Part shown: one piece after another, positions 7,954 through 16,793 of the stretch | Layout of the letters: each line of letters begins with the position of its first letter | How positions within the stretch are numbered: position 1 is the first letter of the stretch | NCBI GenBank assembly: GCA_944358405.1 | Contig: CALVQX010000061.1 | Location: forward strand, 1-34,597 | Origin: an uncultured Bacilli bacterium | GTDB taxonomy: Bacteria; Bacillota_I; Bacilli_A; RF39; UBA660 | Direction: 5' to 3' | DNA: 34,597 nt | Made by a program: the position numbers and the translations under genes | The notes under the pieces: model-generated | Seen by the model: the letters and a program-made list of their open reading frames with translations, nothing else | What the model was told of the DNA's origin: nothing | Databases searched by the model: none

Positions 7954-7997
7954 ATATCTATTAAAAAGATTAGAAATATCTATTAAAAAGATTAGAA
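7954..7997 (+). repeat. Perfect 22-bp tandem duplication
   Basis: The unit ATATCTATTAAAAAGATTAG plus AA occurs twice head to tail (7954-7975 and 7976-7997). Since 22 is not a multiple of three, it shifts the frame it lies in. Confidence 0.92.
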
Positions 7998-8003
7998 AAG
8001 TAA

Positions 8004-8032
8004 TTGTCAGCAATAAAAAACTGTGGTATATT
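8004..8032 (+). promoter_or_regulatory. Promoter of the ileS T-box unit
   Basis: TTGTCA (8004-8009) and TATATT (8027-8032) are spaced by 17 bases, with expected start near 8039, right at the 5' side of T-box Stem I. Confidence 0.75.
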
Positions 8033-8038
8033 AGACTG

Positions 8039-8250
8039 GAAAGCATGTGCGAAAGACGGGATGTTTTGGAATAAGTAGAGAGCCTGTGGGTGGTGAAAAC
8101 AGGTTAGGAAGAAGCATTCAGATCACTTTCAAGTTGCGATTTATGGATAAGATAAATACGGTAACGCGTTATAGTATTGAGATAGATTTTTTCTATGAAA
8201 TAAGGTGGTACCACGAACAATTCGTCCTTAGGGATGAGTTGTTTTTTTCT
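8039..8250 (+). promoter_or_regulatory. T-box leader, specifier ATC (isoleucine)
   Basis: The leader shows AGAGAG (about 8076), the GGTGAAAA loop, a Stem I closing strand with ATC at 8122-8124 in the specifier position, the T-box sequence AGGTGGTACCACG (8203-8215), and a terminator. ATC is an isoleucine codon and the next gene is ileS, so sequence and context agree. Uncharged tRNA-Ile should promote read-through. Confidence 0.92.
8216..8248 (+). terminator. T-box regulated terminator of ileS
   Basis: AACAATTCGTCC pairs with GGGATGAGTTGTT around TTA and is followed by a T run to 8248. It sits directly after the T-box sequence. Confidence 0.85.
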
Positions 8251-8265
8251 TGGAGGAGGAATAAT

Positions 8266-11200
8266 ATGGAATTTGAAAAATTGGAAAAAGGTAGTATTCA
8301 TGAAGTAGAATCCAAATATGTGAAAGAATGGCAGAAAAAAGATATTTTGAAGAAAACAATTGAACATAGGGAAGGATGTCCTGATTTTGTTTTTTATGAT
8401 GGACCAATTTATGCGAATGCAAAGCCTGGAATTCATCATGTATTTGCTAAGACGATTAAAGATGCTTTTTGTAAATATAAAACGATGTCAGGATATCGTG
8501 TTTTGAGAAAAATTGGTCTAGATACCCATGGTCTTCCAATTGAGGTAAATGTAGAGAAGAAATTAGGCTTTAAATCAAAGACGGATATTGAAAAATTTGG
8601 AATCGAAAAATTCTGTGAAGAATGCAAAGTAGAAACAGATAGTAATATTGATGAAGTAAAAAAAGTAACCGATATGATGGGACAGTTTATTGATTGTAAT
8701 GATCCTTATGTTACTTGTAGTAATGATTATATTGAATCAGAATGGTGGATTGTCAAGGAACTTTATAAAAAGGGATTAATTTACCATGGGAATAAGGTCT
8801 TACCATATTGTCCTAGATGTGGTACGGAACTTGCCTCTCATGAAGTTTCACAAGGATACAAAGAAGTGAGTGTCAATACGGTAATTGTTCCCTTTAAGAT
8901 CGTTGATAAAGATGAGTATTTTTTGGTTTGGACAACTACGCCTTGGACTTTAATGGCAAATGTAGCTTTATGTGTAAATCCAGACTTAGAGTATGTGAAA
9001 GTTGCTTCTCGGGGATATACTTTTATTGTTGGAGCTAGTTTAGCTAGTCAGGTCTTAGGAGAAGATTATGAGGTTCTTGAGACATATCGAGGTAGAGATT
9101 TGGTTGGAATAAAGTATGAACAATTAATGCCTTTTGTGAAAGTAGAAGGAAAAGTATTTGAGGTTTTAGCAGATTCTTATGTTACAGATAGTGATGGTAC
9201 GGGTATTGTTCATATGGCTCCTGCTTTTGGTGAAGATGATAGTCGTGTATGCCGAGAAAATGATATTACTTTTGTTAATCCAGTTGGCAAAGATGGTTGC
9301 TATACCACGGGTCCATGGGAAGGTACTTTAGTTACTGATCCAGAATTGGAAGTTACAATTATTAAGTGGTTGAAAGAGAATGATAAGTTATTTAAGAAAC
9401 AAAAAATGGTACATGATTATCCACATTGTTGGCGTTGTAAACAGCCTTTGGTTTATTATGCAAAGCCTGCTTGGTACGTAAAAACAACGGCGTATAAAGA
9501 TAAGATCATTGAAGCAAATAAGACAGTTTCTTGGTATCCAGATTATATTGGTACCAAAAGATTCCATAATTGGTTAGAAAATATGATTGATTGGGGAATT
9601 TCTAGAAACCGTTACTGGGGTTGTCCACTTCCTATTTGGACTTGTGATTGTGGTCATATGGAGGCGATTGGTTCTAGGAAGGAATTAAAAGAAAAAGCAG
9701 TGGAAGAGGTAGATATCGATACTTTAGAATTACATCGTCCATATGTGGATCGTATTCATCTAAAATGTCCAAAGTGCGGTAGAGAAATGTCTCGTGTCAG
9801 TGATGTGTTGGATGTATGGTTCGATTCTGGAGCAATGCCTTATGCTCAGTTTCATTATCCATTTGAAAATAAAGAATTGTTTGAATCCCAATTTCCGGCA
9901 GATTTTATTGCAGAGGGAGTAGATCAAACTCGTGGTTGGTTTTATGTATTGCTTGTGTTGTCTACCTTAATTAGTGGACAAAGCAGTTTTAAAAATGTTG
10001 TAGTCAATGATATGATGTTAGACGCTAATGGCAAAAAGATGAGTAAATCTACTGGGAATATTATTGATCCAATTCAGATTATGAAAGAGTATGGGGCAGA
10101 TACAGTCAGGTTCTATATGTTATATGCATCTCCTGTTTGGACACCATTAAAATTTGATGTAGAAGGAGTAAAAGAGGTTTATTCTAAATATATTTCTACT
10201 TTCAGAAATGCATATTCTTTCTTTGAAATGTATGCTAATGCGGATCATATTGATCCTAGAGAATATGATATTCCAGTAGATCAACGAGATTTGATCGATC
10301 GATGGATTCTATCTAAATTGAATCGTTTGATTCAAAATGTACAATCTGCTTATCAAGAATATGATTTAAATAAAGTAACCAAATTAATTGTTCCATTTTT
10401 GAATGATGATCTATCTAATTGGTATATTCGTAGTAATCGTAGACGTTTTTGGGATAGTGAATTGACAGAGTCTAAAAAGTGTGTTTATTTAACAACATAC
10501 GAAGTGTTAGTAACTTTATGTAAATTGTGTGCTCCAATTACTCCATTTATTACAGAAGAAATTTATCAGAGATTAACGAAAGAAGATTCTGTTCATTTAG
10601 CTGATATGCCAGTTGAAAATACAGATCTAATCTATGATAGCATTGAAGAACGGATGGATTTAGTACGAGATGTTTGCTCTTTAGGTAGATTTGCTAGAGA
10701 AGAAGCAAATATTAAAGTTCGTCAACCAATTTCTCATTTGATTTTACCAAAGAGTGATCAGATGATCATTGGAGATTTGCTACCTGTCATCGAAGAAGAG
10801 TTAAATGTAAAAGAAGTAATCTTCAAAGAAGATATGAGTGAATATTTAGATTATATTATTAAACCTAATTTTAAAGTATTAGGAAAATCTCTTGGGTCTA
10901 AAGTAAAACTTTTAAGTGATATTTTAAATAAATTGACTAATAAAGAAATTGCTCAAATTGAGTCAGACGGATTAATGATTCAGTTAGATGGAGAAGATTT
11001 TAAACTTACTAATGATATGGTTTTAATTTCTTTAAGACAAAAAGAAGGATATGCTTCTAGCAGTAATAATCGTACTTGCGTGGTATTAGATACTGAACTT
11101 ACAGAAGAATTAATCTTAGAAGGACTTGCCAGAGAGTTCGTTCGTAAAGTTCAAAGCCTTCGTAAAGAAGCTGATTTCATTATTACGGATCATATTAAAG

Positions 11201-11361
11201 TCTATTATAATGGAAGTGAGCAAGTTCAAAAGATGTTAGAAGTCTATGGTGATTATGTTAGAGGGGAAGTCCTAGGGGATGAAATTATCTACGATGAAGA
11301 TTGTACAGAGGAATATGAACTAAATGAAGAAAAGGTTTGTATTCGAGTAGAAAAAATATAA
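8266..11361 (+). CDS. ileS: Isoleucyl-tRNA synthetase
   Basis: The real start is ATG 8266, six bases after GGAGGAGG and just past the T-box terminator; the frame is open upstream to 8047 but that is leader RNA. The 1031-residue class I synthetase charges tRNA-Ile. The HIGH-equivalent motif appears as PGIHH (residues 54-58), KMSKS is at 591-595, and the CP1 editing domain contains WTTTPWTLMAN and DSDGTGIVHMAPAFGEDDSR. Cys pairs occur at CPRC and CPKC. Length and the missing C-terminal zinc finger fit the IleRS2 (eukaryote-like) type, often tolerant of mupirocin. It is a single-gene unit with its own T-box and terminator. Confidence 0.96.
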   Translation: MEFEKLEKGSIHEVESKYVKEWQKKDILKKTIEHREGCPDFVFYDGPIYANAKPGIHHVFAKTIKDAFCKYKTMSGYRVLRKIGLDTHGLPIEVNVEKKLGFKSKTDIEKFGIEKFCEECKVETDSNIDEVKKVTDMMGQFIDCNDPYVTCSNDYIESEWWIVKELYKKGLIYHGNKVLPYCPRCGTELASHEVSQGYKEVSVNTVIVPFKIVDKDEYFLVWTTTPWTLMANVALCVNPDLEYVKVASRGYTFIVGASLASQVLGEDYEVLETYRGRDLVGIKYEQLMPFVKVEGKVFEVLADSYVTDSDGTGIVHMAPAFGEDDSRVCRENDITFVNPVGKDGCYTTGPWEGTLVTDPELEVTIIKWLKENDKLFKKQKMVHDYPHCWRCKQPLVYYAKPAWYVKTTAYKDKIIEANKTVSWYPDYIGTKRFHNWLENMIDWGISRNRYWGCPLPIWTCDCGHMEAIGSRKELKEKAVEEVDIDTLELHRPYVDRIHLKCPKCGREMSRVSDVLDVWFDSGAMPYAQFHYPFENKELFESQFPADFIAEGVDQTRGWFYVLLVLSTLISGQSSFKNVVVNDMMLDANGKKMSKSTGNIIDPIQIMKEYGADTVRFYMLYASPVWTPLKFDVEGVKEVYSKYISTFRNAYSFFEMYANADHIDPREYDIPVDQRDLIDRWILSKLNRLIQNVQSAYQEYDLNKVTKLIVPFLNDDLSNWYIRSNRRRFWDSELTESKKCVYLTTYEVLVTLCKLCAPITPFITEEIYQRLTKEDSVHLADMPVENTDLIYDSIEERMDLVRDVCSLGRFAREEANIKVRQPISHLILPKSDQMIIGDLLPVIEEELNVKEVIFKEDMSEYLDYIIKPNFKVLGKSLGSKVKLLSDILNKLTNKEIAQIESDGLMIQLDGEDFKLTNDMVLISLRQKEGYASSSNNRTCVVLDTELTEELILEGLAREFVRKVQSLRKEADFIITDHIKVYYNGSEQVQKMLEVYGDYVRGEVLGDEIIYDEDCTEEYELNEEKVCIRVEKI

Positions 11362-11433
11362 GTTATTTTAAACTGTGAACAAGAATGAAGTGAACTCTAA
11401 ATGCTGGACAGTTTGTTAATCGGTTCTAATTAG

Positions 11434-11474
11434 AGGATTGTAACCTGTAATTTACAGGAGACAGTCCTTTTAAT
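11434..11474 (+). terminator. Terminator after ileS (nested hairpin)
   Basis: AGGATTGT (11434-11441) pairs with ACAGTCCT (11461-11468, one G:U), enclosing a second perfect hairpin CCTGTAA/TTACAGG, followed by a T-rich tract. It lies about 70 bases after the ileS stop. Confidence 0.78.
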
Positions 11475-11483
11475 TTTAAAAAA

Positions 11484-11715
11484 ATGGTCCTTATAAAAGC
11501 TTTGACAAATGATGAATTAAAATATGAGATAAAAGAAAGGATGGTTCAGATTGGATAAATATGAAGAAGCGATTTCTAAGATTTAGGAGGATATTGAAAA
11601 AAGTAGGACGATGAAAGAGGAGAGCAAAATAAGTAGGTATGATTTATTAGAAGTACTAAATCAAAAATTAATTACAGATTTTTTGAAGATAGATTGCTTT
11701 AACAATCAATGGTAA
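11484..11715 (+). pseudogene. Remnants of two small genes
   Basis: An ATG frame at 11484-11558 encodes MVLIKALTNDELKYEIKERM plus four residues. A second frame begins TTG at 11551 with MDKYEEAISKI, meets TAG at 11584-11586, then continues EDIEKSRTMKEESKISRYDL and on to TAA at 11713-11715. The second looks like a small helical gene interrupted by a nonsense mutation. Overlapping small genes of this sort are common in mobile elements, but no family is recognised. Within the 594-base gap between ileS and the ABC genes there is otherwise only regulatory DNA. Confidence 0.4.
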
Positions 11716-11789
11716 TAAGGAAAAACTAAAAGCAAAATTATTATTGTATTCTTAGAAATTGTGTTATGATGGTTTAAAAAAGTTCAGAG

Positions 11790-11823
11790 AAAATACAAGT
11801 GATATCATTAATTTGTATTTTTT
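11790..11823 (+). terminator. Intrinsic terminator-like hairpin
   Basis: AAAATACAA (11790-11798) pairs with TTGTATTTT (11813-11821) around a TGATATCA palindrome, then T residues. It lies shortly after a TATGAT box (11765-11770), with TTGTAT at 11744-11749 only 15 bases upstream, so it could end a very short transcript or stop read-through from upstream debris. Confidence 0.55.
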
Positions 11824-11861
11824 GAAAAAGAGCAATTTAAATGACAATTTTCCTATCACTC

Positions 11862-11890
11862 TTGACATGGGAATCATTGTTTTATATATT
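11862..11890 (+). promoter_or_regulatory. Promoter of the ABC exporter operon
   Basis: TTGACA (11862-11867) and TATATT (11885-11890) are 17 bases apart, 65 bases before the ATPase start codon. Confidence 0.8.
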
Positions 11891-11955
11891 GAATTTGTTA
11901 GGTAATTCTTAAACTTAAAATATTTTGTAAAAGAAGAAATTAGAAAGGATTTGTT

Positions 11956-12852
11956 ATGTTAAGAGTAGAGAATATTGTAAAATACTATGGTGAAAATAAA
12001 GCAGTAGATCATTTGTCTTTTGAGGTAGAAAATGGAGAGATTTTTGGCCTGTTAGGAGAGAATGGAGCTGGAAAGACGACTACTTTTCGAATTATTATGG
12101 GACTTTTAGAAGCATCTTCTGGAGATGTATTTTTGGATGGCAAGAAAATAGATTACTCTGTTACTGATCAGATTGGCTATGTCACAGAAGAAAGAAGTTT
12201 ACTTACTAAGATGACGGTAAAAGAACAAATTATTTTTTACGGAGTATTAAAAGGAATGAAAGAAGAAGATATCTTAGAAGAATTAAAAAAATGGTTGAAA
12301 GAATTTCAAATCGAGGGATATGAAAATAGAAAGATTAAAGAATTATCTAAAGGAAATCAGCAAAAGATTCAATTTATTTCTGCTGTTATTCATCATCCCA
12401 AATTACTTATTTTAGATGAACCATTTACAGGATTAGATCCTATTAATGTAGAACTGATGAAAAAAGCAATTTATCGATTACAAAAGGAAGGTTGTTCTAT
12501 TATTTTTTCATCTCATCAAATGGAACATATTGAAAATTTTTGTGAAAAATTAATTATTTTGGTGAAAGGAAAAGCGATTGTTGATGGTTATGTAGGAGAT
12601 ATTAAGAAAGAATATAAAAAGAAAAATATTGTGCTTCGTGGAGAGAATCTACCAATAGATGCAATTGAGAAGATTCCGGGAGTTATTTCTGTTAGTAAAA
12701 AAAATAATGAGTATGAACTAAAAATTTCCGAGGAAAGTGTTGCATCTAAAGTTTTTGCTAAAATAAAAAATAAAAAAATTACTAAATATGATGTTACAGA
12801 GCCAACTTTAAATGAGATCTTTATTGAGAAAGTAGGTGGTGTTCATGAGTAG
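11956..12852 (+). CDS. ABC transporter ATP-binding protein (NatA-like)
   Basis: This 298-residue nucleotide-binding subunit contains Walker A GENGAGKTT (about 34-42), the signature ELSKGNQQK, Walker B LLILDEPFTGLDP and the H-loop SSHQMEH. The C-terminal extension after residue 215 (KNIVLRGENLP and the ending TEPTLNEIFIEKVGG) is typical of DrrA/NatA-type exporters. It should power the membrane protein encoded immediately downstream, whose start overlaps this stop codon. NatAB exports sodium in B. subtilis, but relatives export drugs or peptides, so the substrate is unassigned. Own promoter at 11862. Confidence 0.9.
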   Translation: MLRVENIVKYYGENKAVDHLSFEVENGEIFGLLGENGAGKTTTFRIIMGLLEASSGDVFLDGKKIDYSVTDQIGYVTEERSLLTKMTVKEQIIFYGVLKGMKEEDILEELKKWLKEFQIEGYENRKIKELSKGNQQKIQFISAVIHHPKLLILDEPFTGLDPINVELMKKAIYRLQKEGCSIIFSSHQMEHIENFCEKLIILVKGKAIVDGYVGDIKKEYKKKNIVLRGENLPIDAIEKIPGVISVSKKNNEYELKISEESVASKVFAKIKNKKITKYDVTEPTLNEIFIEKVGGVHE

Positions 12853-14164
12853 TAAATTTTGGTTTTTAACAAAGCAGAGTTTGAAGAAAAAAGTTCATTC
12901 TAAATGGTTTGTGATCGTCAATATTCTTTTGGCAATTTCTATTATTGCACTAATCAATATTCAGTCGATTATTACTTTTTTTGGAGGGGATTTTAATCAA
13001 TCTACAGAAGTTTTTGTAATTGATTTGACAGAGGTTTCTTTTCCTATTTTTAAAGAGTCTATTCAACAACTTATGAATGATGAAAAAGATCAAAGTGGGG
13101 AGATTATCGTCAAAAATACGGAAAAAACAGAGCAAGAATGGGAAAAATCTTTAGAAAGTAACCAAGTATTAATTGTTTTTTTAGAGGATTCTGATTTTTA
13201 TGTTAAAGCAAAAATGATCAGTAAAGAAAAGATCGATAATAATACTTATCAATATTTATTGCAAGGATTGAATGCTACGAAAATGAGTGTTTCTTTAATG
13301 AAGGAGAATATGGATGCAGAAGTACTTTCTGCTATATCAGCTCCTATTAATTGTGAGAGAGTTGTTTTAGATGAGAAAAAAAGTGTCGATGAAAATATGG
13401 AATTGATTATGTCCACTGTATTTCCGACTTTGATTTTACCATTTTTTATGTTAATTATTTTTCTGGTTCAGATGATTGGTGGAGAGATTTGTGAAGAAAA
13501 GACGACTAGAAGTATGGAGATTATTATTTCTAATGTGAGTCCTAAGGTGCATTTGCTATCTAAAATTGTTGCTAGTAATCTATTTATTATAGGTCAAGGA
13601 ATCTTACTAGTTTTATATGCTATAATTGGTTTTTTCCTTGGTACAAAAGGACAAGGATTTGCAGTATCTTCTGGTGTAGATAGTTTGCTTTCTACTTTGA
13701 TGGAGGCTGGTTTTTTAGATAAATTGCTTCACTTTATTCCAAGCGCTTTCATTATTATGATCTTATCTTTTTTGGCATATTCTTTGGTTGCGGGTATTTT
13801 AGCATCAATGACTACAAATATGGAAGATTTTCAACAAATTCAAACCCCTATTATGCTTATTTTACTACTAGGTTATTATTTGGCAATTATGGCAGGAATG
13901 TTTGAAGGATCAAGTTTTATTAAAGTTTTGTCTTATGTACCATTTCTATCTTGTTTCATTTCCCCATCTCTTTATATGATGGGACAAATTGGTATTATTG
14001 ATATTATGATTTCTATTGTACTTTTAATCGGATTTATTTTCTTTTTATTAAAGTATGGATTAAGAATATATAAAATTGGTATTTTAAATTATTCCAATGA
14101 AAAAATCTGGTCTAGATTTGCGAAAGCTATTAAAAGCAAAGATGATTCAAAAACTCCCTTTTAG
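12845..14164 (+). CDS. ABC-2 type permease (NatB-like)
   Basis: The start is ATG 12845, overlapping the end of the ATPase gene by 8 bases; two GTG codons just upstream are within the likely ribosome binding site. The 439-residue membrane protein has one N-terminal transmembrane helix (about 20-42), a large extracytoplasmic domain to about residue 180, and a cluster of about five further helices (from LILPFFMLIIFLVQMIGGEI onward). The GGEICEEKTTRSMEIIISNVSP stretch is split between membrane and coupling helix and matches the NatB/ABC2_membrane_3 signature (EKTxRxxE). It forms the translocation path with the preceding ATPase. Confidence 0.88.
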   Translation: MSSKFWFLTKQSLKKKVHSKWFVIVNILLAISIIALINIQSIITFFGGDFNQSTEVFVIDLTEVSFPIFKESIQQLMNDEKDQSGEIIVKNTEKTEQEWEKSLESNQVLIVFLEDSDFYVKAKMISKEKIDNNTYQYLLQGLNATKMSVSLMKENMDAEVLSAISAPINCERVVLDEKKSVDENMELIMSTVFPTLILPFFMLIIFLVQMIGGEICEEKTTRSMEIIISNVSPKVHLLSKIVASNLFIIGQGILLVLYAIIGFFLGTKGQGFAVSSGVDSLLSTLMEAGFLDKLLHFIPSAFIIMILSFLAYSLVAGILASMTTNMEDFQQIQTPIMLILLLGYYLAIMAGMFEGSSFIKVLSYVPFLSCFISPSLYMMGQIGIIDIMISIVLLIGFIFFLLKYGLRIYKIGILNYSNEKIWSRFAKAIKSKDDSKTPF

Positions 14165-14175
14165 GAGTTTTTATT
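14149..14175 (+). terminator. Terminator overlapping permease stop codon
   Basis: AAAAACTCC (14149-14157) pairs with GGAGTTTTT around CTTTTA, the stop codon lying within the hairpin. Confidence 0.85.
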
Positions 14176-14190
14176 TATAAAAATAGAATT

Positions 14191-14201
14191 TGTGTTATAA
14201 T
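14191..14201 (+). promoter_or_regulatory. Extended -10 promoter of the 14244 operon
   Basis: TGTGTTATAAT has a consensus TATAAT with an upstream TG. No good -35 hexamer is seen at the expected distance, so this is tentative. Confidence 0.45.
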
Positions 14202-14243
14202 TTTACTATAAGAACTTTCTGTTAAGATGGTAGGAGGTATTTT

Positions 14244-16793
14244 ATGAGCGATAAAAACATCATTAATGAACTTTCTCAGATGTCATTAGGTTCATTTTTA
14301 AGAAGATTTAGTTCTATGACATTGGAAGAACGTCAACAATTGCTAGAGAATCCATTTTTGGATGAATTGGATTCCACGATATTTACTTCTTTCTTTTTAC
14401 AGTTAGAAACTGATCAAGCTAGGCAAATATTAAAGAATCCCAAGATTTTTCATAAAGTATTAACATCACCAAAAAATAACAAGAAAAGAAATATTTTAAG
14501 TATTATTGGAGAGAAGGATTTTTCTTTATTAAAGAGTATTTTTGAAAGTGAATATTTTTCCTCTTATCCAGAACAATTTTGTGAATATATTGCTTCTATC
14601 AATCATGATAGATTTCAAAAGTTATTAGAAAATATAGATTTTAGTAAAATGTATTCTGTTTTTTTTCCACAATATGATTTAGAGCATTTAGAAAAACTTA
14701 CTGGTATTAATCATCTTGATTCTAATCTTGCCTTGTCTTTTTTTCAAAAAGTGAAGAATCAGCATTTAAATCCTTTAGGTGTTTTAAAGATCAAAAATGA
14801 AAAAGAGTTCTTGATCTATACTAAATTTGGACTTTCTGTTCCAATTTTAGATGACTTGGAAGAAATTACTTTAAAAAATGGACTTGTAGTACCATATGAT
14901 GAAGTTTTAAATGTTGGAGAAAGTAAAATCAATAAATTAATTCAATTGTTGAAAGAAAAGGGTGATGTTTCATCAGAAGATTTATTGGAGGTTGGTTTAA
15001 AACTTTATTTCATTTTTGGATATGATAATGCTAGAAAAATTATTATGGATAAATTTACGAATATGACTCCTAGTGCAATATTACGAGTTGCTGATTTTAA
15101 TTTTAAAGATCATCGTAGGGAATATCGTACCAAACATCAAGAACGTTTCTATCATTATGAAATGATAGATGAAGTTTTGTTTTCTTTAAAAAATCAAGAA
15201 CATCAAATTTTTGCCAATCTTTTATATGATGCTACTCCGGAAGCAATTTCCCAGTTAGAGAAAGAATTTTCGGAGATTGTTTCTGCTTGTTCTGATACTT
15301 TTCAATTAAAAGAGAGTGTGAAAGCTAAACTTATTGAATTAATTAATCGGAGAGAAGAACAGGCAAAGGTGTATTATACGAAAGATATTAGAAAACGGTT
15401 ATCGAATCAGCTACCTAAAGAATTATCTACTCAAGATATAAAAAAATTATTGCAAGATGTTTCTCTTATTCATTTGCTTAAAGACTGTGATCGCTCTATT
15501 TTTCCAAGGATTCAACAGTTTTTGCTTGGCAATGGTAAAGTAGACAATGATTGCTTACTTCGTTTAATTATCAATCAAGAGGCATTAGGATTAAATCAGA
15601 TGTTAGGAGAGTTAATTAATCGATATGATTTGATTGAATGTATTGCTTCAAAGAACCATTTATCATTAAATTCTTTGTTAGATGTGATCGATATTGTAAA
15701 AACAAGTTTCTTTTCCTTGAAACCGAATGAACAAGATATATTTTTAACAACGATAGCTAAGATCGTCTCTTCAAAGGAATATTGTAATATGAGTGATGTT
15801 GATATTTTGAAAGAAACTTGTAAGTTACATATTGAAAGAAAGCAAAAAGTGTATGCTTCTATTCCTACGATAGAAGGAAAGGCTAGTCAATTTGAATATA
15901 AAGTGGCACCGTTTGATGCTGAGTATTTATTATCTGCTGGTGTCGATTCTAAAAATTGTTTTCGTATTTCTGGTCATGGAGAAGAATTTTTTAGATATTG
16001 TCTAACAAGTAATCAAGCTGTTGTTATGTATTTTACAAATCCAAAAACACAACATACTTACATTTGTCCTATTATCCGAAGTGGGAATGGAATTCATTGT
16101 AATGGGGTGGATCCAGAACTTTCAGAAGAAGAAAGAGAGATATTTTTTGAGGCTTTTTCTCAAGCGATGGAACAGATGATTTCGATTAGTGAAAAAAATA
16201 GTATTGAAGATGAAAAGATTGAGGTTGCTACGATTACGGATCTTCACTTAAAAGATTATTTTGAGGATCATACTTATTCGAAATATCAGTTAGAAACTTA
16301 TATCCCACTCGATCAGCCTTGCTATACAGATTATAATAAGAAAGAGATCACACATTATATTGTTGCACATAGTAATACCTATCAAAAAAATCAATATTAT
16401 TTAGCAAAAGATCAATTTTATCAACAAAGAAGAGCAGACTATGAATTTGATGTTGATAAGGAATATGATAAAGAACGTTTATCTTTGATTGTTAATTCTA
16501 TTGCTTATTCGTCTATTGATTACAAAAGTATTCCTTCTTCTATGAAAAGTAAAGAGAAGAGAAATTTTAAACCAATCGATGTAAATACTTTTCAATATAT
16601 TGTTGGTAATAAAGATTGGTATGTAGCGATTGACGATCAATTCAATATTCTTGCCAATCTTTTACCTTATGATATAAGGGCTAAAAAGGATTATTTTAGG
16701 CATCTAGGTAGGGCTCCTTTGCTATTAGAAAATATGATGAGAGAGGAGAAATATTATGGAGCTAATGGGGAAAATTTATCAAAAAATAAATGA
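14244..16793 (+). CDS. Large protein of unknown function (849 residues)
   Basis: I do not recognise this family with confidence. The ATG follows GTAGGAGG. Residues about 1-540 are almost all helical with recurring short blocks (ENPFLDEL, KNPKIFHKVL, FEYI-like repeats) that suggest a helical-repeat scaffold. Around 545-660 there is a distinct mixed domain with YLLSAGVDSKNCFRISGHGE (Cys572), then EFFRYC and QAVVMYFTNPKTQHTYICPI, which looks like an enzyme or ligand-binding core. The C-terminal 180 residues are rich in Tyr, Asp and Lys. No signal peptide or membrane helix is seen. It heads a probable operon and its last 38 bases overlap the next gene, implying translational coupling. Any biochemical role is unknown. 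Confidence 0.8.
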   Translation: MSDKNIINELSQMSLGSFLRRFSSMTLEERQQLLENPFLDELDSTIFTSFFLQLETDQARQILKNPKIFHKVLTSPKNNKKRNILSIIGEKDFSLLKSIFESEYFSSYPEQFCEYIASINHDRFQKLLENIDFSKMYSVFFPQYDLEHLEKLTGINHLDSNLALSFFQKVKNQHLNPLGVLKIKNEKEFLIYTKFGLSVPILDDLEEITLKNGLVVPYDEVLNVGESKINKLIQLLKEKGDVSSEDLLEVGLKLYFIFGYDNARKIIMDKFTNMTPSAILRVADFNFKDHRREYRTKHQERFYHYEMIDEVLFSLKNQEHQIFANLLYDATPEAISQLEKEFSEIVSACSDTFQLKESVKAKLIELINRREEQAKVYYTKDIRKRLSNQLPKELSTQDIKKLLQDVSLIHLLKDCDRSIFPRIQQFLLGNGKVDNDCLLRLIINQEALGLNQMLGELINRYDLIECIASKNHLSLNSLLDVIDIVKTSFFSLKPNEQDIFLTTIAKIVSSKEYCNMSDVDILKETCKLHIERKQKVYASIPTIEGKASQFEYKVAPFDAEYLLSAGVDSKNCFRISGHGEEFFRYCLTSNQAVVMYFTNPKTQHTYICPIIRSGNGIHCNGVDPELSEEEREIFFEAFSQAMEQMISISEKNSIEDEKIEVATITDLHLKDYFEDHTYSKYQLETYIPLDQPCYTDYNKKEITHYIVAHSNTYQKNQYYLAKDQFYQQRRADYEFDVDKEYDKERLSLIVNSIAYSSIDYKSIPSSMKSKEKRNFKPIDVNTFQYIVGNKDWYVAIDDQFNILANLLPYDIRAKKDYFRHLGRAPLLLENMMREEKYYGANGENLSKNK

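Larger units (their letters stand above)
7706..8074 (+). pseudogene. Decayed open frame of unknown origin
   Basis: A 122-codon frame starts with GTG inside the IS right end and runs into the ileS promoter and T-box leader, so neither end looks natural. It carries a perfect 22-bp tandem duplication (7954-7997) that shifts frame, and its last 20 residues are encoded by the leader RNA region. No recognisable domain was found. I interpret it as the remains of a gene broken by the mobile element and the duplication, not a functional protein. A short functional gene cannot be strictly excluded. Confidence 0.4.

Noticed and set aside
7954-7997. CRISPR array
   Set aside because: Only two copies with no spacer between them, so it is a simple tandem duplication.
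8047-8265. Upstream extension of ileS
   Set aside because: The extra 73 codons are the T-box leader; a strong GGAGGAGG site supports ATG 8266, where the known IleRS start lies.
11434-11474. Third T-box
   Set aside because: The hairpin lacks the GGTGGNACCGCG sequence and Stem I motifs; it follows ileS and fits a terminator.
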